From Vicia villosa (taxonomy: Eukaryota > Streptophyta > Magnoliopsida > Fabales > Fabaceae): 64,000 nucleotides of DNA. Shown one piece after another: positions 1 to 11,643 of the stretch. Under the pieces are notes generated by a model. That model ran no database searches. It was not told the origin of the DNA and saw nothing but the letters and a program-made list of their open reading frames with translations. Location of the stretch: positions 84,325,712-84,389,711 of the forward strand of contig NC_081185.1 in assembly GCF_029867415.1 (NCBI RefSeq), in the 5' to 3' direction. Both the position numbers and the translations under genes were made by a program. The first letter of the stretch is position 1; every line of letters begins with the position of its first letter.

Positions 1-2690
1 ATTTTCCATGTTGTTCTTCTTTCTTCCTATTGTGTTCCCTATTATACTATGTTCTTAGCATCGATTTCACAACATTAAGATTAGTCTGTAAAATCTCTAA
101 TTGGTTCATGAGTTCATCCCGTGGAAAATCTCTTTTTTGGTTGGGGGATAAGTTAGTAAAAAATATCTCGATTTAATTTTAATAAAGTATTATGGACATA
201 ACATTTAAATGCTTTATATTATTATTAAAACTCTCAAGAAGATCTCTTGGGAGAAATACAAGGCTATCGTTTGGTTGAACCTCCATAAATATCAATACCA
301 TCACTCTAAACATATCTGTTCAATTTCAGTCATTTAAATTCTTGTTTTATTTTCTTTCCGCTGCTTTTCTCTCTGTTCTTTTGAAACTATTATAGATTGT
401 TGTTTTAAGTAATAAAGTTTTTACATCAATCAATTATTTTAAATATCATAATTTAAACCCCCCTTCTTGTGCTTGAAGTCACTTGTTTAATATAGGTTTC
501 ACCTCATCTTCTTTCTCACATCAAACATGCACCCATAAAATTTCCAGCACTCACCCTTACCAACATGCATCACTCAAGAGTGTTTCAAAACCTCAATTCA
601 AAACCAATTAATGAGAACAACAATTTAGACCCTACCAAGTAACCTACATAGTGTTCATCAAGAATCAAAACATGTAAGATTCCTAAGTTGTTTTACATGA
701 GATTAAAGGCTAAAGAACCCCATCTCAAATGTAGATTATGAGTTCAAGAAGTGGATACAGGTAATTTTGTGATATTTGATGTATTTTTATTTTCTTCCTA
801 TATGCTTGAGACCTTCTTCTTCTTCCTACATGCATAAATATCCTTAAAAGCTTGATGTGGTATTGAGAACTTGAGATGAATTTATTCTTTCTTTTTTTGT
901 GTGCCTTCTCTCTCACTCGTCTCTATAAATTATGAACATGAAATAGGAGAATGAAATGAATACTCTCTTATTTTTGCTTTATGTCCTCTCAGTAAAAAGA
1001 CTCAAATGTTATCGCCTCAAAACCTTATTCTCAATCTACCCTCTTGTCTCTTGACAAAAGGCTCAATCATCCTTAGTCACTAACTTTACTATGAAATCTA
1101 TTGTAAGTGGCATTAGTAAAAGTCTCTAAATGTAAAATACCTTTAGTTTAGGAAATTTGTGAGCTATTACAGACTCTCTCTCCCTCTCTCATAAATCTTC
1201 GTCTTCCCACTTTTCTCTCAAAAACCCTAACAACTTCATAACTAATCCTCCATTACAACTAAAACTTAAAACTCAAAAACCTCCACTCATAACTCACATC
1301 TCCCTAAACACGAAAATCCACCTCACCAGCAACCAAACATCAACTCACACACTAAAAAACCATTGTTTTTCACTTCTTCTCTAATTAGTAATGGGACTTA
1401 AGAAAACTACATTAAAAACATCAAGAGTGGTTGAAACAAGAAGAAAGATGGGTACCAGCAAAAGTGACATTAAACCCTACGAGAATACCTTCCTAGACTC
1501 AGAACTACAATAACAATATGATATTTTGATTTGTCGTAGGATTTTTCCTACAAGGTATATTCACGAACCCATTTTAGAAGCCCTAGGTTTGTTTGTTGAT
1601 GTTTGAAATTATGTTCCTAAGGGGACAAATGTTGGAACAACTAGTCCAACAAGTTAAACTAGATTTAACACACAAATGGAAGCAATATGGAGTTAATGTA
1701 AAAGAAATAAATAACACCGGATATTGGTAACCCATTTCGGTGTACACAACACCTATGTATAGAAGACACTCTACCCAAGAAAGGAAATTCACTACTTCGA
1801 ACTATTACACTTAGTCTTCCATGAACACCAACCCCATGATGTTCAATACCTCTTTCTAATCCTAGTGAACTTTTATTTAGGTCTCCTCATAAATATTTGA
1901 ACCCATATCACTTTCTCTCAATCACTAATCCCAAGTGATCAACTTTAATAACAACCCTATTGAATGTTAAGTTTACAACTTAACTAAAACAAACCAACAA
2001 TTATGCCAAGTTACTAAAACATAGAGTGGCGTACACAAAGATTATACATTAACCCGTATGATGGAATTAGCGTAAAATACAAGTTAAAAAGACTCAAAAC
2101 CCTAGCATAAAGATATTAAACCTTGTGCACAAAATCCATGTCTCAAGCATGAGACTTGAGCCTCTTTAGATAGCAATGTATTCTAGGATTTTCTCCTTTG
2201 CCTATTTGATTTGATTTAGTCCAGAAAATAGTTGATTCTATTGGATATGATCTTCTCCTCAAATATCTCTAATATTAAGATATGATTTGTTTCTAATTCA
2301 AATTCAAATTTAAATCTCCATTTAAACCTGATTTGAACATCCGTGGATGTCAATCAAATCAAACAAACATCGCTAAAATAACTACCACAAATGTGATTAA
2401 ATCCCAATCAGAAATTGTGCACCAAACAACATCCATGTAGAATGCTGTCAAGGCTAGATGTAGCACTACACATGTAGGAACATCAAGTTTCACATGTTGC
2501 ACTAGAACATCCAAATTTACTTTTAATCATGCATCTATAGAACTTATTTGTAGAGTGAATCTTGGATAAAATAAGTTTGACTCAAAACTTCAATAACATC
2601 TATATGTTGAACATACTAGATGTTACAACACACATTTTGGAACATCGGGTTCCACATGTGTCCCTCCGCACCAGAACAAGCTTAAAAAAC
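1..2690. other. AT-rich non-coding stretch, nothing recognised
   Basis: No convincing coding region, RNA gene or complete element is visible. The open frames here are short, lack domain motifs and have no supporting context. The part from about 1,580 to 2,690 is dense in words such as 'gaacatc' and 'tagatgtt' and may be old LTR sequence belonging to the copia-like remnant that follows, but I found no boundary or target-site duplication. Confidence 0.5.
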
Positions 2691-3662
2691 TCCGTATTGT
2701 TTTGCATAATGAAACCAATCTAAAAGGAAAATTAATCTCCCACTTTGGCAAATTTTGGAAACATAACACTTCCAGTAGAAAACACAATTGATTATCAAAG
2801 ATCTCATACTTTGAACAAACATCAACACCAGCATAAGTCAATCCATCAGAGCATATATCAGCAGCAGAAGAAGAAGTAAATCCATCATAGCATATATAAA
2901 AAACAGTAGTAGTCAGAGCAGCAACATCATATTTGTAGCAGAGACAAAAATCATGAGGTAGTTGTAGACACATGAGTTTGTATGTGAGAGGTCATGAGGT
3001 AGTTACACATAAATGAGAATGTTATATTATCATTCATTAAAATGCTCCAAAACAGTTAGTAATGAAATCAGTCAAGATGAGTTAGTCATGCATGTACAAA
3101 CACTTAGTAGCCAGTAGTTAAAGATCATGAGCTACTATTAACACACAGAAAGATCAACACATACGATCTGGGCCAGATGACAAGGTCAGATACTTCAGCA
3201 TGTGTGCTTTCCATAGAAAACCATAACAGTTAGTACAAATTGCATCATATAGTACTAAACACATCAAAGATCAGCAATATCACCTCCCTCACATTTAGTA
3301 GTTAGTATTTAGAAAAATTACCCCTTAAACATACCATTACCCCCCCTTTTTGCCACAATTTGGAAAAGGTATTCCCTAGTAATTTTGGTCAATCATCATA
3401 GAGGTTAGTATGTTAGTACATACACACGCCATATCAAGGGTATACAATCCATCAACCAATAGTACATATGTTGAACACGATGCTAGAGCATCATGACAAT
3501 AATATGTACAAAAGCACAAAGACTATCAGGTCATTACAACATCAAACAAAACATGCCCACATACAAGGGCCAAAATGAAGCAAAAACACTTGTAATAACT
3601 AGCCTTTAATCTCCAGGTAGAAGGCTCCAAACCTCAACTTTTTAGATCAAAATCCAATCTAA
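2691..3662 (-). mobile_element. possible 3' UTR/LTR remnant of a SIRE/Maximus-like Ty1/copia element
   Basis: Read on the minus strand, two stretches resemble the polypurine signature of SIRE/Maximus copia elements. One is GCCAAAGTGGGAGATTA near 2,737-2,753. The other is GGCAAAAAGGGGGGG near 3,339-3,353. They lie downstream (in minus orientation) of the frameshifted coding fragment ending at 3,663, which is where the 3' UTR and LTR of such an element would be. No intact LTR or TSD was found, so the assignment is tentative. It could be unrelated low-complexity DNA. Confidence 0.3.
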
Positions 3663-3998
3663 TCAGTCCACATCTGACTCAGAATCACTTGAGTCACGAA
3701 ATTCCATTAGTTCTGCAATTCTATCTTTCTTATCTTCTCGGGATTCAAATTTCTGATCATTATATTCTTAGTGACAGATCTTCCTCTAGAAGGTTCAACA
3801 ATGGTGATGTTACTCTTAACATTCCCATACAAAGAGGAACCAACTCCTTTGGTCTTATTTGTCAAGGACACAAGAAGTTCACCAACATTCTTAGGTTCAT
3901 CAGTTTCTTTGACTGGGAAGTTTCCGGTTAATTTCTTTGGAATTTTGATTCATTATGAGGATAAACTTGAAAGATTAGAGAGGGATCTATTATCATAA
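3663..3998 (-). pseudogene. frameshifted C-terminal coding fragment, probably retroelement-derived
   Basis: The minus strand keeps a coding-like stretch in two frames. The first reads KKLTGNFPVKETDEPKNVGE and continues to about 3,765. The second frame then gives DQKFESREDKKDRIAELMEF followed by an acidic tail, DSSDSESDVD, and a TGA at 3,663-3,665. An acidic C-terminus shortly before a polypurine-like tract fits the end of a SIRE/Maximus-type ORF. There is no start codon and no catalytic domain, and at least one frameshift. I do not assign a function. Confidence 0.35.
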
Positions 3999-4599
3999 TA
4001 AAAGAATTTGCCTTATTTTGTGTGCCATAGTTGTCTTTGGGGAGAGAAATGCATTTCTATCATGGCATGATTCCTAGGTAGCATTGATTTCAACAAGGTT
4101 TCATAGATATAGATACCAAGATCATTCCTTGACTTTTCAACCTGGATTACATCCCATCCTTTGGAGAATATGTCTCTAAACAGTTTATTAGTGACAATCT
4201 TGTTAATCCTAAAATTTTACTGGGTCCCTAAACGGGACGTCAATTGTACTTGATAAAAGTATAATACATGACAACCCTTTATAATGTTGAGATGTCAGAT
4301 ATTTTTAATATTGTTATGGAGTTAGAGTAAACTCATGCGGAGTGGTAACAAGCTCTATATACTAGTTTTTAAGGGTTCAATTGAATGTCGTGGTTTAAGT
4401 TCAACATGCATTATAAGATTAAAAAATAACAAATACTAAAGATATTTGTTTGATTAATAAAAAATACAAAGAATTTCATATAGATCGTTAATAATAAATA
4501 ATAACAAATGAAACATTATCAGCCTCAATTAAATTTTAATAAATGTAAGTTAACTAATTTTACTTAATATTAAATACAAAAGCAGATAATGTTAGTCGG
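3999..4599. other. AT-rich intergenic DNA, nothing recognised
   Basis: No gene or bounded element is visible. A short plus-strand string near 4,211-4,240 (FYWVPKRDV) recalls the gag-pol junction of copia elements, but it is too short to call. Confidence 0.4.
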
Positions 4600-4841
4600 A
4601 ATATGTCGGTGTGTTACGGAAATCAATTGGAGGAGTCCGATATTCGAAGAAATAATTTTAGATAATGGGACTTTTTGGAAAATGATGTAGCAAACAAAAT
4701 CTTGTCGACTATAGTAGATTTGGGGGTCGTGGATGCGGAGGGATGTAACAAACTAATTTGTAAGTTAGAGGAGTTGGAAAAAGGAGGAGGTTTAGGAGTG
4801 AAGGCAAGGAGGGAGAATAATATGGGGATTCAATGATTATT

Positions 4842-5580
4842 GGCTCCTTAAATATTAGAGGGGGAGTGAATGCACTCAAGAGGAGAAAAATTTCTTCTTT
4901 GATCAAAATAGGATAAGCAGATATTTTTTTGTTACAAGAAACCAAGATAACTAGAATGGAGGATGCTATGGCCCATAGTTTTTGGACGTGTTCAGAGTTG
5001 GTTTTTTCATTTTCTAATTCTTTGGGAAGATCGAGGGGATTGCTTACATTGTGGAATAAGGACAACATTAAAGTATTCAGTAGTTTTAAAGGGGATGGGT
5101 ATTTAGGAATTAAAGTGTGGTGAAAGAATAACTTATACTATGTGGTGAATATCTACTCTTCATGCGATTTAAGAAAAAAGAAAACCTTATGGAATGACTT
5201 TCTAATTTTAATAAAGAAATAAAAAAATGGTAAATGGATTTTGGGTGGCGACTTCAATGCCATAAAAAATGCTAGAGAAAGAAGAGGAAGGGCGGTCTCA
5301 AATAATCCTAGGGAGGTGGAGTTATTTGCGGAGTTCATTAATAAAAGTTCTTTGGTGGATATTCCTTGTAAAGGGAAGAAGTTTTCTTGGTATGGAGGAG
5401 ATGGTAAGTCGAATAGTAGAATTGATCGTTTTCTCTTATCTAATATTGTTGTTAATAGGTGGGAGGTTATTGGCCAATATAATTCATTGGAGATCGGGAT
5501 GTATCGGATCATTGTCCGATTTGGATGAAGTCGAATAAATCTAATTGGGGTCCTAAATCTTTTAGAATCAATAATGAATG
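4842..5580 (+). pseudogene. LINE ORF2 endonuclease domain (broken)
   Basis: This is the endonuclease/exonuclease/phosphatase domain that nicks target DNA before reverse transcription. Visible motifs are LLQETK (about 4,926), GGDFNAIKN (about 5,243), SRIDRFLLSN (about 5,416) and, in another frame, SDHCPIWMKS (about 5,505). These are the Mg-binding and catalytic signatures of the family, in the right order. The frame is broken by stops near 5,121 and 5,219 and by a frameshift just before the DHCPI motif. The domain continues into the reverse transcriptase downstream. Confidence 0.8.
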
Positions 5581-7365
5581 GTTTTCTTATGATTCTTTTG
5601 TTTCGTTTGTAGAGAAGGAATGAAAAAATTTGAAGATTGAAGGTTGAGGAGATTTTGTGCTAAAAGAAAAGCTTAAGCTTCTTAAAGATAAACTTAAATG
5701 GTGGAATAAGGAGGTGTTTGGGAGGATCGATTTGGATAGGGAGGAAGGGGTTCGGGATATGAATATAGCCAATGAGAACTTGGAATCGGGGGACATTTCT
5801 TCTTTTATGTGAATCTTAATATGAGAAAGGAAGGTTGTAGTAGATTTTGGAAGAATTTAAGAATTAAAGAGAATATGCTTCTTCAAAAATCTAGAGTGAA
5901 ATGGATTCAAGAGGGAGATTCGAATAGTGATTTTTTCACAAGGTGATGAAAAAAAAAAGAAGACTAAATCATATTGGGCCAATTTTTACCTCGAATGGAG
6001 TGGCGGAATCGGTGGAGGAGGTGAAAGAAGCAGTTGTTAATCATTTTGGAGACAAGTTTGTTGAAACGGAAGAGGTGAGACCGAAGTTGGACGGAATTCC
6101 TTTTAAATCTATTTTAATGGAGGATGCTTTGGGTTTTGAAAAACCTTTTCTTGAATGTGAGATTAAAGAGGCGGTTTGGGATTGTGGTGGAGCGAAAGGT
6201 CCGGAGCCGGATGGGTATTCTTTTCTTTTCATAAAGTGTTGGCATTTCCTTAAAGAAGACTTCATTAATTTTTTCAACTACTTTTTCGAGGAAGGTATAT
6301 TTCTAATGTGGTTTCCTCTTTTTTTTTTTACTTTAATTCCTAAGTCTAAAAATCCTTTGAGCTTAGATGATTATAGACCTATATGTTTGGTGTGATGTAT
6401 GTATAAAGTGGTATCTAAGCTTTTGGCGGGAAGATTAAAAGGTGTGCTCAATTCTATTATCTCCACGTGTCAAAGTGATTTTGTGCCCGGTAGACAACTG
6501 TCGGATGGTGTTCTTGTGGCGAATGAGATGGTGGATGTTGCTAGAAAAGAAGGGAAAATTTGTGTTCTTTTTAAAGTGGATCTCGAGAAGACTTATGATA
6601 AGGTTAGTTGGAGTTTTTTACGATACATGTTTAAAAGAATGGGGTTTGGGGGATAAATGGATGAAGTGGATGGAATTATTGGTTTTTAATAGTAGTATGT
6701 CGGTAATTGTTAATGGGATTCCTACAAAGGAGTTCCAAGTTCACAAAGGGTCGAGACAAGGAGATCCTCTCTCCCCGTTTCTCTTTGTTTTAGTGGCGGA
6801 AGGTTTATCGGGCCTTGTTAGATAATCTATAGAAGTGGGGGAATTTCAAAGATTTTCTATAAAGGATTCTTGTTGGGTTGACATTCTTCAATTTGTTGAT
6901 GACACTTTAATTGTGGGAGATGGCAATTGGAAACATGTGAGGGCGACTAAAATGGTGCTTCGGACTTTTGAACTAGTTTCGGGACATGGAATTAACTTTC
7001 ACAAAAGCAAATTGATTGGCATTAATTCTAGCAATCATTTTTTGGATGCGGCTTCTTATTTTCTTTCTTGTAAGAGGGAACAAAGTAACTTTTATTTTCT
7101 TGGTATTCCGATAGGTTTCAATCCAAGGAAGGAAGCTACTTGGAATCCTCTTGTGCTAAAGATGAAGAATTGCTTGGAAGGATGGACAAACCGCTTCTTG
7201 AACTTGGGAGGTAGAATTACTCTTTTAAAATCCATGCTTAGTTCTTTAGCCATTTTTACAATGTCTTTTTTCAAGATGCCAAGAGTGGTGGTGAAGAAAA
7301 TTACGAGCATCCAAAATAAATTCCTTTGGGGGAGATGGCAATTGGAAACATGTGAGGGCGATTAA
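5581..7365 (+). pseudogene. LINE ORF2 reverse transcriptase (broken)
   Basis: RT motifs occur in order: GGAKGPEPDGYSFLFIK (about 6,187), LDDYRPICLV (about 6,364) followed by a TGA at 6,393, DLEKTYDKVSW (about 6,579), GSRQGDPLSPFLF (about 6,750) and the catalytic FVDDT (about 6,892). This matches plant L1 reverse transcriptases. At least one stop and several frame changes break it, including one near 6,650. The last 36 bases already belong to the second copy of a 415-bp duplication, so this frame runs out at 7,365. Confidence 0.85.
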
Positions 7366-7744
7366 AATGGTGCTTCGGACTTTTGAACTAGTTTTGGGAC
7401 TTGGAATTAAATTTCACAAAAGCAAATTGATTGGCATAAATTCTAGTAATCATTTTTTGGATGCGGCTTCTTATTTTCTTTCTTATAAGAAGGAACAAAG
7501 TAACTTTTATTTTCTTGGTATTCCGATAGGTTTCAATCCAAGGAAGGAAGCTACTTGGAATCCTCTTGTGCTAAAGATGAAGAATCGCTTGGAAGGATGG
7601 ACAAACCTCTTCTTGAACTTGGGAGGTAGAATTACTCTTTTAAAATCCGTACTTAGTTCTTTAGCCATTTTTACAATATCTTTTTTCAAGATGCCAAGAG
7701 TGGTGGTGAAGAAAATTACGAGCATCCAAAATAAATTCCTTTGG
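6915..7744 (+). repeat. 415-bp direct tandem duplication inside the LINE
   Basis: Bases 6,915-7,329 and 7,330-7,744 are near-identical copies. Both start with GGGAGATGGCAATTGG and both end at AATAAATTCCTTTGGGG. The junction lies where a G-rich stretch at the end of the unit matches the G-rich start of the unit, which suggests slippage or unequal exchange at short homology. Since 415 is not a multiple of 3, the duplication shifts the reading frame. It copies the part from just after the FVDDT motif into the RT thumb/connection region. Scattered differences between the copies show that it is not an assembly echo of a single read. Confidence 0.9.
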
Positions 7745-8296
7745 GGGGGAGTGGAGGAAAAGACTAGAATGGATTGGATAAAATGGGAGGATGTTACTTT
7801 ACCTTTTGCTAAAGGGGGCATAGGAGTGAAAAATATTGCTTTATTTATTTTGGCTCTTCTTAATAAGTGGAGATGGAGAATTCTTGAAGGGCAAAAGTGT
7901 TTGTGGTATAACATTTTGAAGTCCCGTTATGGAGACTTAACTTTGCATATTTTTGGGGACGGAAAAGATAGTATAGCTCATTCTTCTTGCTCTTTTTGGT
8001 GGAAGGATATGATTAAGATTGGTTCTTCTTCTTTATATGATCCAATTGTTGTCAATAGTAGGTCCTCTGTTCATAATAGTTTTTTTACCCCGTTTTGGGA
8101 ATCTACTTGGTTGGATGGAATTTCTTTGAAAGAGGAATTTCCAGAATTATTTGAAGTATCTAGTTTGAAGAGAGTTTCGATGGCGGAAATGGGAGGATGG
8201 AGGGAGGGAAGGTGGCATTGGGATGATTTGGGCGTGAAAGTGGAAACGTTGGGGGAGGCCGCGGGCGCTAACAAACCTGAAGAGTTGATGGGCTGA
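7352..8296 (+). pseudogene. LINE ORF2 connection region (second duplication copy and beyond)
   Basis: This 314-codon open stretch starts inside the second duplication copy. It continues into the L1 C-terminal half, with FYFLGIPIGFNPRKEATW, TLLKSVLSSLAIFTISFFKMP and NKFLWGGVEEKTRMDWIKWE. These are characteristic of the region between RT and the zinc domain in plant LINE proteins. It ends at a TGA (8,294-8,296) and the protein resumes in another frame from 8,297. It is not an independent gene. Confidence 0.8.
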
Positions 8297-8965
8297 TTGG
8301 AGGATTTTGACGGGTGGAAGGATGGTAGGGATTCGGTGATTTGGCATGGTAATTCGAGCTTGGCTTTTTCGGTAGCGTCATGCTATGAATTTTATGACCA
8401 GCTTCGGATTCCTTATGGTGCTCCAAATAAGTGTGATAGAGCTTTTGGGTTACTTTGGCTTACGGAAGTTCCGTTCAAAATCAAGGCTTTCGGTTGGAGA
8501 CTTTTTCGCAATAGACTTCCCACAAAAGATCTTTTGTTGTTTAGAGGTATTCCTTTATCTTTTGATTGTTTGAATTGTGTTTTGTGTGGGAATTGTGAAG
8601 AAAGTATGAAGCATTTATTTTTTAGTTGTGAGGTGGTTAAGAAGATTTGGAGGGAGATAGCATGGTGGGTTGGTAAAGGGGATAGTAGTGAGGAAGAGTG
8701 CATGGATAACTTTTTGGAATGGCACCACTTTTTCAAAGAAAAAAGGGTGAAGGAGAGGAAGTTAGGGGTTGTTTGGCTTGCTACTTCAAGGACCCTTTGG
8801 TTGCTTAGAAATGGGGTGTGTTTTCGGAAGGATAAGTGGAGTGTGAATGATATTATTTGGAATGTGAAGATGCTTGTTTGGAAGTGGACTTTTTATGGGA
8901 AAATTACTCATTCCAACTTCTCTTTTTACGAGTTCTCTAAGGAACCTTTGTATTTCCTCTCGTAA
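8297..8965 (+). pseudogene. LINE ORF2 C-terminal zinc-binding (zf-RVT) region
   Basis: An open stretch of 222 codons carries the zf-RVT signature: LWLTEVPFKIKAFGWRLFRN, RLPTKDLLLFRGI, then CVLCGNCEESMKHLFFSC (about 8,575-8,630), followed by WLATSRTLWLLRN. This is the conserved C-terminus of plant L1 ORF2 proteins. It ends at 8,965, about 100 bases before the poly(A) tail, which fixes the orientation and the 3' end of the element. Confidence 0.85.
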
Positions 8966-9079
8966 AGATATTTGATTTGTAATTTTCATTTTAGCGGGTT
9001 TTCCCGTTTCCTCTTATTAACGGGTTGGAGAACCCTTTGTTCTCCCTATAATATATCTTGCTTATTAAAAAAATAAAAT

Positions 9080-9539
9080 AAGCATTGATCGAACAATTTT
9101 TAAATAAATAAGGGATAAAATCATGTATTTGGCATTTATGGTTGGTAAGAAAACTCTAATCTAACATTTTTAGACATTCCATCTTGCATTAAGGCAAAAT
9201 GTTTAAAAATGTTTAATTTTTGTATTTTTCACACACATATTCAAACATACCATCTAATCTATTTTTATGTTTTAATCTGTACAAATTTGATACATAATGG
9301 AATTGGTCCTTTTAATTTGTAAAGATATTGATTTTAGTTTATGTTTGTAATACCAAAATTGAAATTAAATATTTTATACATTACAGAGATAAATTTTTAA
9401 TGTAAATTAATTTTAAATCGACTAAAATCAAAGAAAAATGACTAAAATCAAAAAATATTTACAAAAATATAAATCATATAAAATTATAAAATTAAAAGAA
9501 AATCAATATAAAATAATGTTATACTATCATCCAATAAAT
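9080..9539. other. AT-rich spacer, nothing recognised
   Basis: Very AT-rich DNA between the LINE tail and the hAT-like element. No open frame, repeat boundary or regulatory motif could be supported. Confidence 0.5.
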
Positions 9540-10237
9540 TAGAGCTGTCAAAATGAGCTACCCGACCCATTTAGGGCCGGCTCTCATGGGTCTGGTCTTT
9601 TTAGGACTGGACCAAAAAAGCCCTGTTATAATATGGGCCTCAAAATTACTACTCGAGCCCTGCTTTAGATAGGCTTCGGGCTACCCGGCCATAAATGAGC
9701 TTTTTTGAATAAAAGAATTAAAATTAAAAAAATCGATAATATTAACTATAAATAAAATAAAAAATTATATTATTCTAAATATAATACATTTTTAAGTACT
9801 ATATTATCTTTTATCAATATTATAATGTGTTTTTATATACAATACATGTCAAAATTGTATAAAATAATACTCAAAATATTTAACATAAGAGAAACTAATA
9901 GAATACAAAGAAAGAGTGTTGATTATATTAATTTATAATATTTAAAAGAGAAAGATGGAAAAGAACAGAGACAAAATTTAGTGAAGTGGAAAAAATCAAT
10001 GTGTTATTTTGGAGTAGCATTATATAAGAATTAATATAATTTTTTAAAATTTATAGTAATGTGGGTTTAATGGGCTATCTACGAGCCATATGGACTAGCT
10101 CTAATAAGTAGCAGGCTTTTTACAATTTTTCTATAAAAGCCCTTAAAAATATAGACTCTAATTTGAAAACCCAAGCCCTATAATTTTTTGGACCAGACGG
10201 ACCGACTCATATGAGCTAGCCCATTTTGACAGCTCTA
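9540..10237. mobile_element. non-autonomous hAT-like element, 698 bp
   Basis: The ends are a 16-bp perfect inverted repeat, TAGAGCTGTCAAAATG at 9,540-9,555 and its complement at 10,222-10,237. The flanks are an 8-bp duplication with one mismatch (caataaat at 9,532-9,539 and caataaac at 10,238-10,245). The terminal sequence and 8-bp TSD fit the hAT superfamily. Subterminal GC-richer blocks rich in 'gggc', 'gccc' and 'ggccc' contrast with an AT-rich core. No transposase is present, so it must have been moved in trans. Confidence 0.8.
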
Positions 10238-10422
10238 CAATAAACGATCAACTTCCTGCTAAATTATATTAATTTTTTAAAATGACTTGACATATTATTA
10301 GTTTTTTATTGGACAATAGTTTAAAATTTCTTACACTATACTCAAAATTAAAACTAAAAAATAATATATTTAGAGAGATTACCTACGTATCGGGAAAACC
10401 ATTCCTTTGTAGTGAACAAGTG

Positions 10423-10604
10423 GAGTGGAGATCCTCTCCATTTCTCTAAAGAAATGGAGAACACCAGTACTATAGTTTTTATGATATATATGTCAAATTA
10501 TTCAAAATATATGTCACACATTTCAATAACATGTATATTTATACACAATTACTTTAATAATTGTGCTCTCCATTTCTTTTGAGAAATGGAGAGGATCTCA
10601 ACTC
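10423..10604. mobile_element. 182-bp Mutator-type MITE
   Basis: The left end GAGTGGAGATCCTCTCCATT and the complement of the right end GAGTTGAGATCCTCTCCATT match almost perfectly. Each end also folds on itself (ctctccatttct...agaaatggagag). The flanks are a 9-bp duplication with one mismatch (gaacaagtg at 10,414-10,422 and gaacaagcg at 10,605-10,613), as made by Mutator-like transposases. The core is AT-rich and non-coding. Confidence 0.8.
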
Positions 10605-10613
10605 GAACAAGCG

Positions 10614-11361
10614 TCTGGTAGTTCAACCAAGGAATAAGATATAGCAAATGAAAAAACCAAAGGATAAGACAAAATAAGTCACTATTATATTAGTGATTGA
10701 TTTGATGGTTAAATATGTTTAAATTCTCTTTAATTTACTTTTACTTTCTCATTCTTTAAAAAAAAATTGTTAAAGAATCTTCCATCTAAATTTAAGAATT
10801 TTAACGTTACGTCTCTCTTGCAATTTAATGACAATTTTTATAATTTAGCAATTGAATTAGCAACGACTTTTAGCAACCTTTTATTATTTAGCAACTGAAT
10901 TCGTCATGACTTTTGCGACAGTTTTATCAGGATGGATTAAAAGTTAAAATTTCTAAGGGAAAATTATTTAACTAAATTTTTTAAGAGGACAAAAAGTGAA
11001 ATGGCCTAATTTTAGAGATATTTTAAACATATTTAACCTCGATTTTAAATTAAGTTACACTTAAATTAAATTAGTTGATTTTTTATTTAATTGAAAATAA
11101 TTTTCATTTTAATATAAAAATTCTAAAATTAAATTTTTTATTTTTTTATTTTATTGGTCTTCATGGAAAATACTCCAACTACTACTACCTAATTAGAGAT
11201 AGATATATGTTGAGTCAATTTAGTTTAGTTCAACTCGATAAAATTAATTTAATTAAAAAAAAATTGTTTTAACTTGACTCGATAAAAATTCACGAACTAT
11301 TCGGTTTAATTCAATAACATGAACTCGGTCTAATTCATTAACTAACATATAGCCAAAAACT
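10614..11361. other. AT-rich spacer, nothing recognised
   Basis: No gene is supported. Short repeated phrases such as 'tagcaac(t/g)' with 'gaattc/gaattag' near 10,845-10,920 suggest old repeat DNA, without clear ends. Confidence 0.4.
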
Positions 11362-11628
11362 CTTCTTGGATCAAGAGAGATGTGGTGTGGAGTTGTAAAG
11401 AGCTTGCTTGGCGATGGTCTTACATAGGGAGGATTTCTCAACCAAATTGTAATTTTTATGAGTTTAGCAAAAACCCTTTGTTTTACTTAAGTTAGGTTCC
11501 TTTTGGTAGTGTTCTTTCTCTTTCATTGGGAAGCTTGTCGCCTTCTTATTAGAGGTGGAATTGCTTTGTCTCTTGTAATCAAGTCCCATAGAACTTTGGT
11601 TCTTATCAATACAACTTGCTTAAAAAAA
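11362..11628 (+). mobile_element. 5'-truncated LINE copy with perfect 15-bp TSD
   Basis: A 267-bp insert ends in an A-run and is flanked by identical 15-bp repeats, ATATAGCCAAAAACT at 11,347-11,361 and 11,629-11,643. Its interior resembles the 3' end of the larger LINE at 4.6-9.1 kb: 'ttttatgagttt...gcaaaaaccctttg' here against 'ttttacgagttctctaaggaacctttg' there. This is the expected result of target-primed reverse transcription that stopped early. The perfect TSD suggests a fairly young insertion. Confidence 0.88.
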
Positions 11629-11643
11629 ATATAGCCAAAAACT

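Larger units (their letters stand above)
4600..9079 (+). mobile_element. L1-type LINE, decayed, with poly(A) tail
   Basis: This non-LTR retrotransposon reads left to right. It has the end of an ORF1-like region (about 4,619-4,834), an apurinic-type endonuclease, a reverse transcriptase, a C-terminal zinc-binding domain, a short 3' UTR and an A-rich tail at 9,066-9,079. A full plant L1 is usually 6-7 kb with a complete ORF1, so this copy is probably 5'-truncated near 4.6 kb. The left edge is approximate because no TSD could be paired with the sequence after the tail. The copy is dead: it has several stops and frameshifts and an internal 415-bp duplication. Confidence 0.85.

Noticed and set aside
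2623..2973. 116-codon minus-strand frame
   Set aside because: No domain, no signal peptide logic, unusual composition, and it overlaps probable old LTR sequence.
4079..9095. 'agcattgat' near 4,081 and after the LINE tail at about 9,080 as a TSD of the large LINE
   Set aside because: Only nine bases match, and LINE-like sequence is not evident before about 4.6 kb, so the pairing may be chance.
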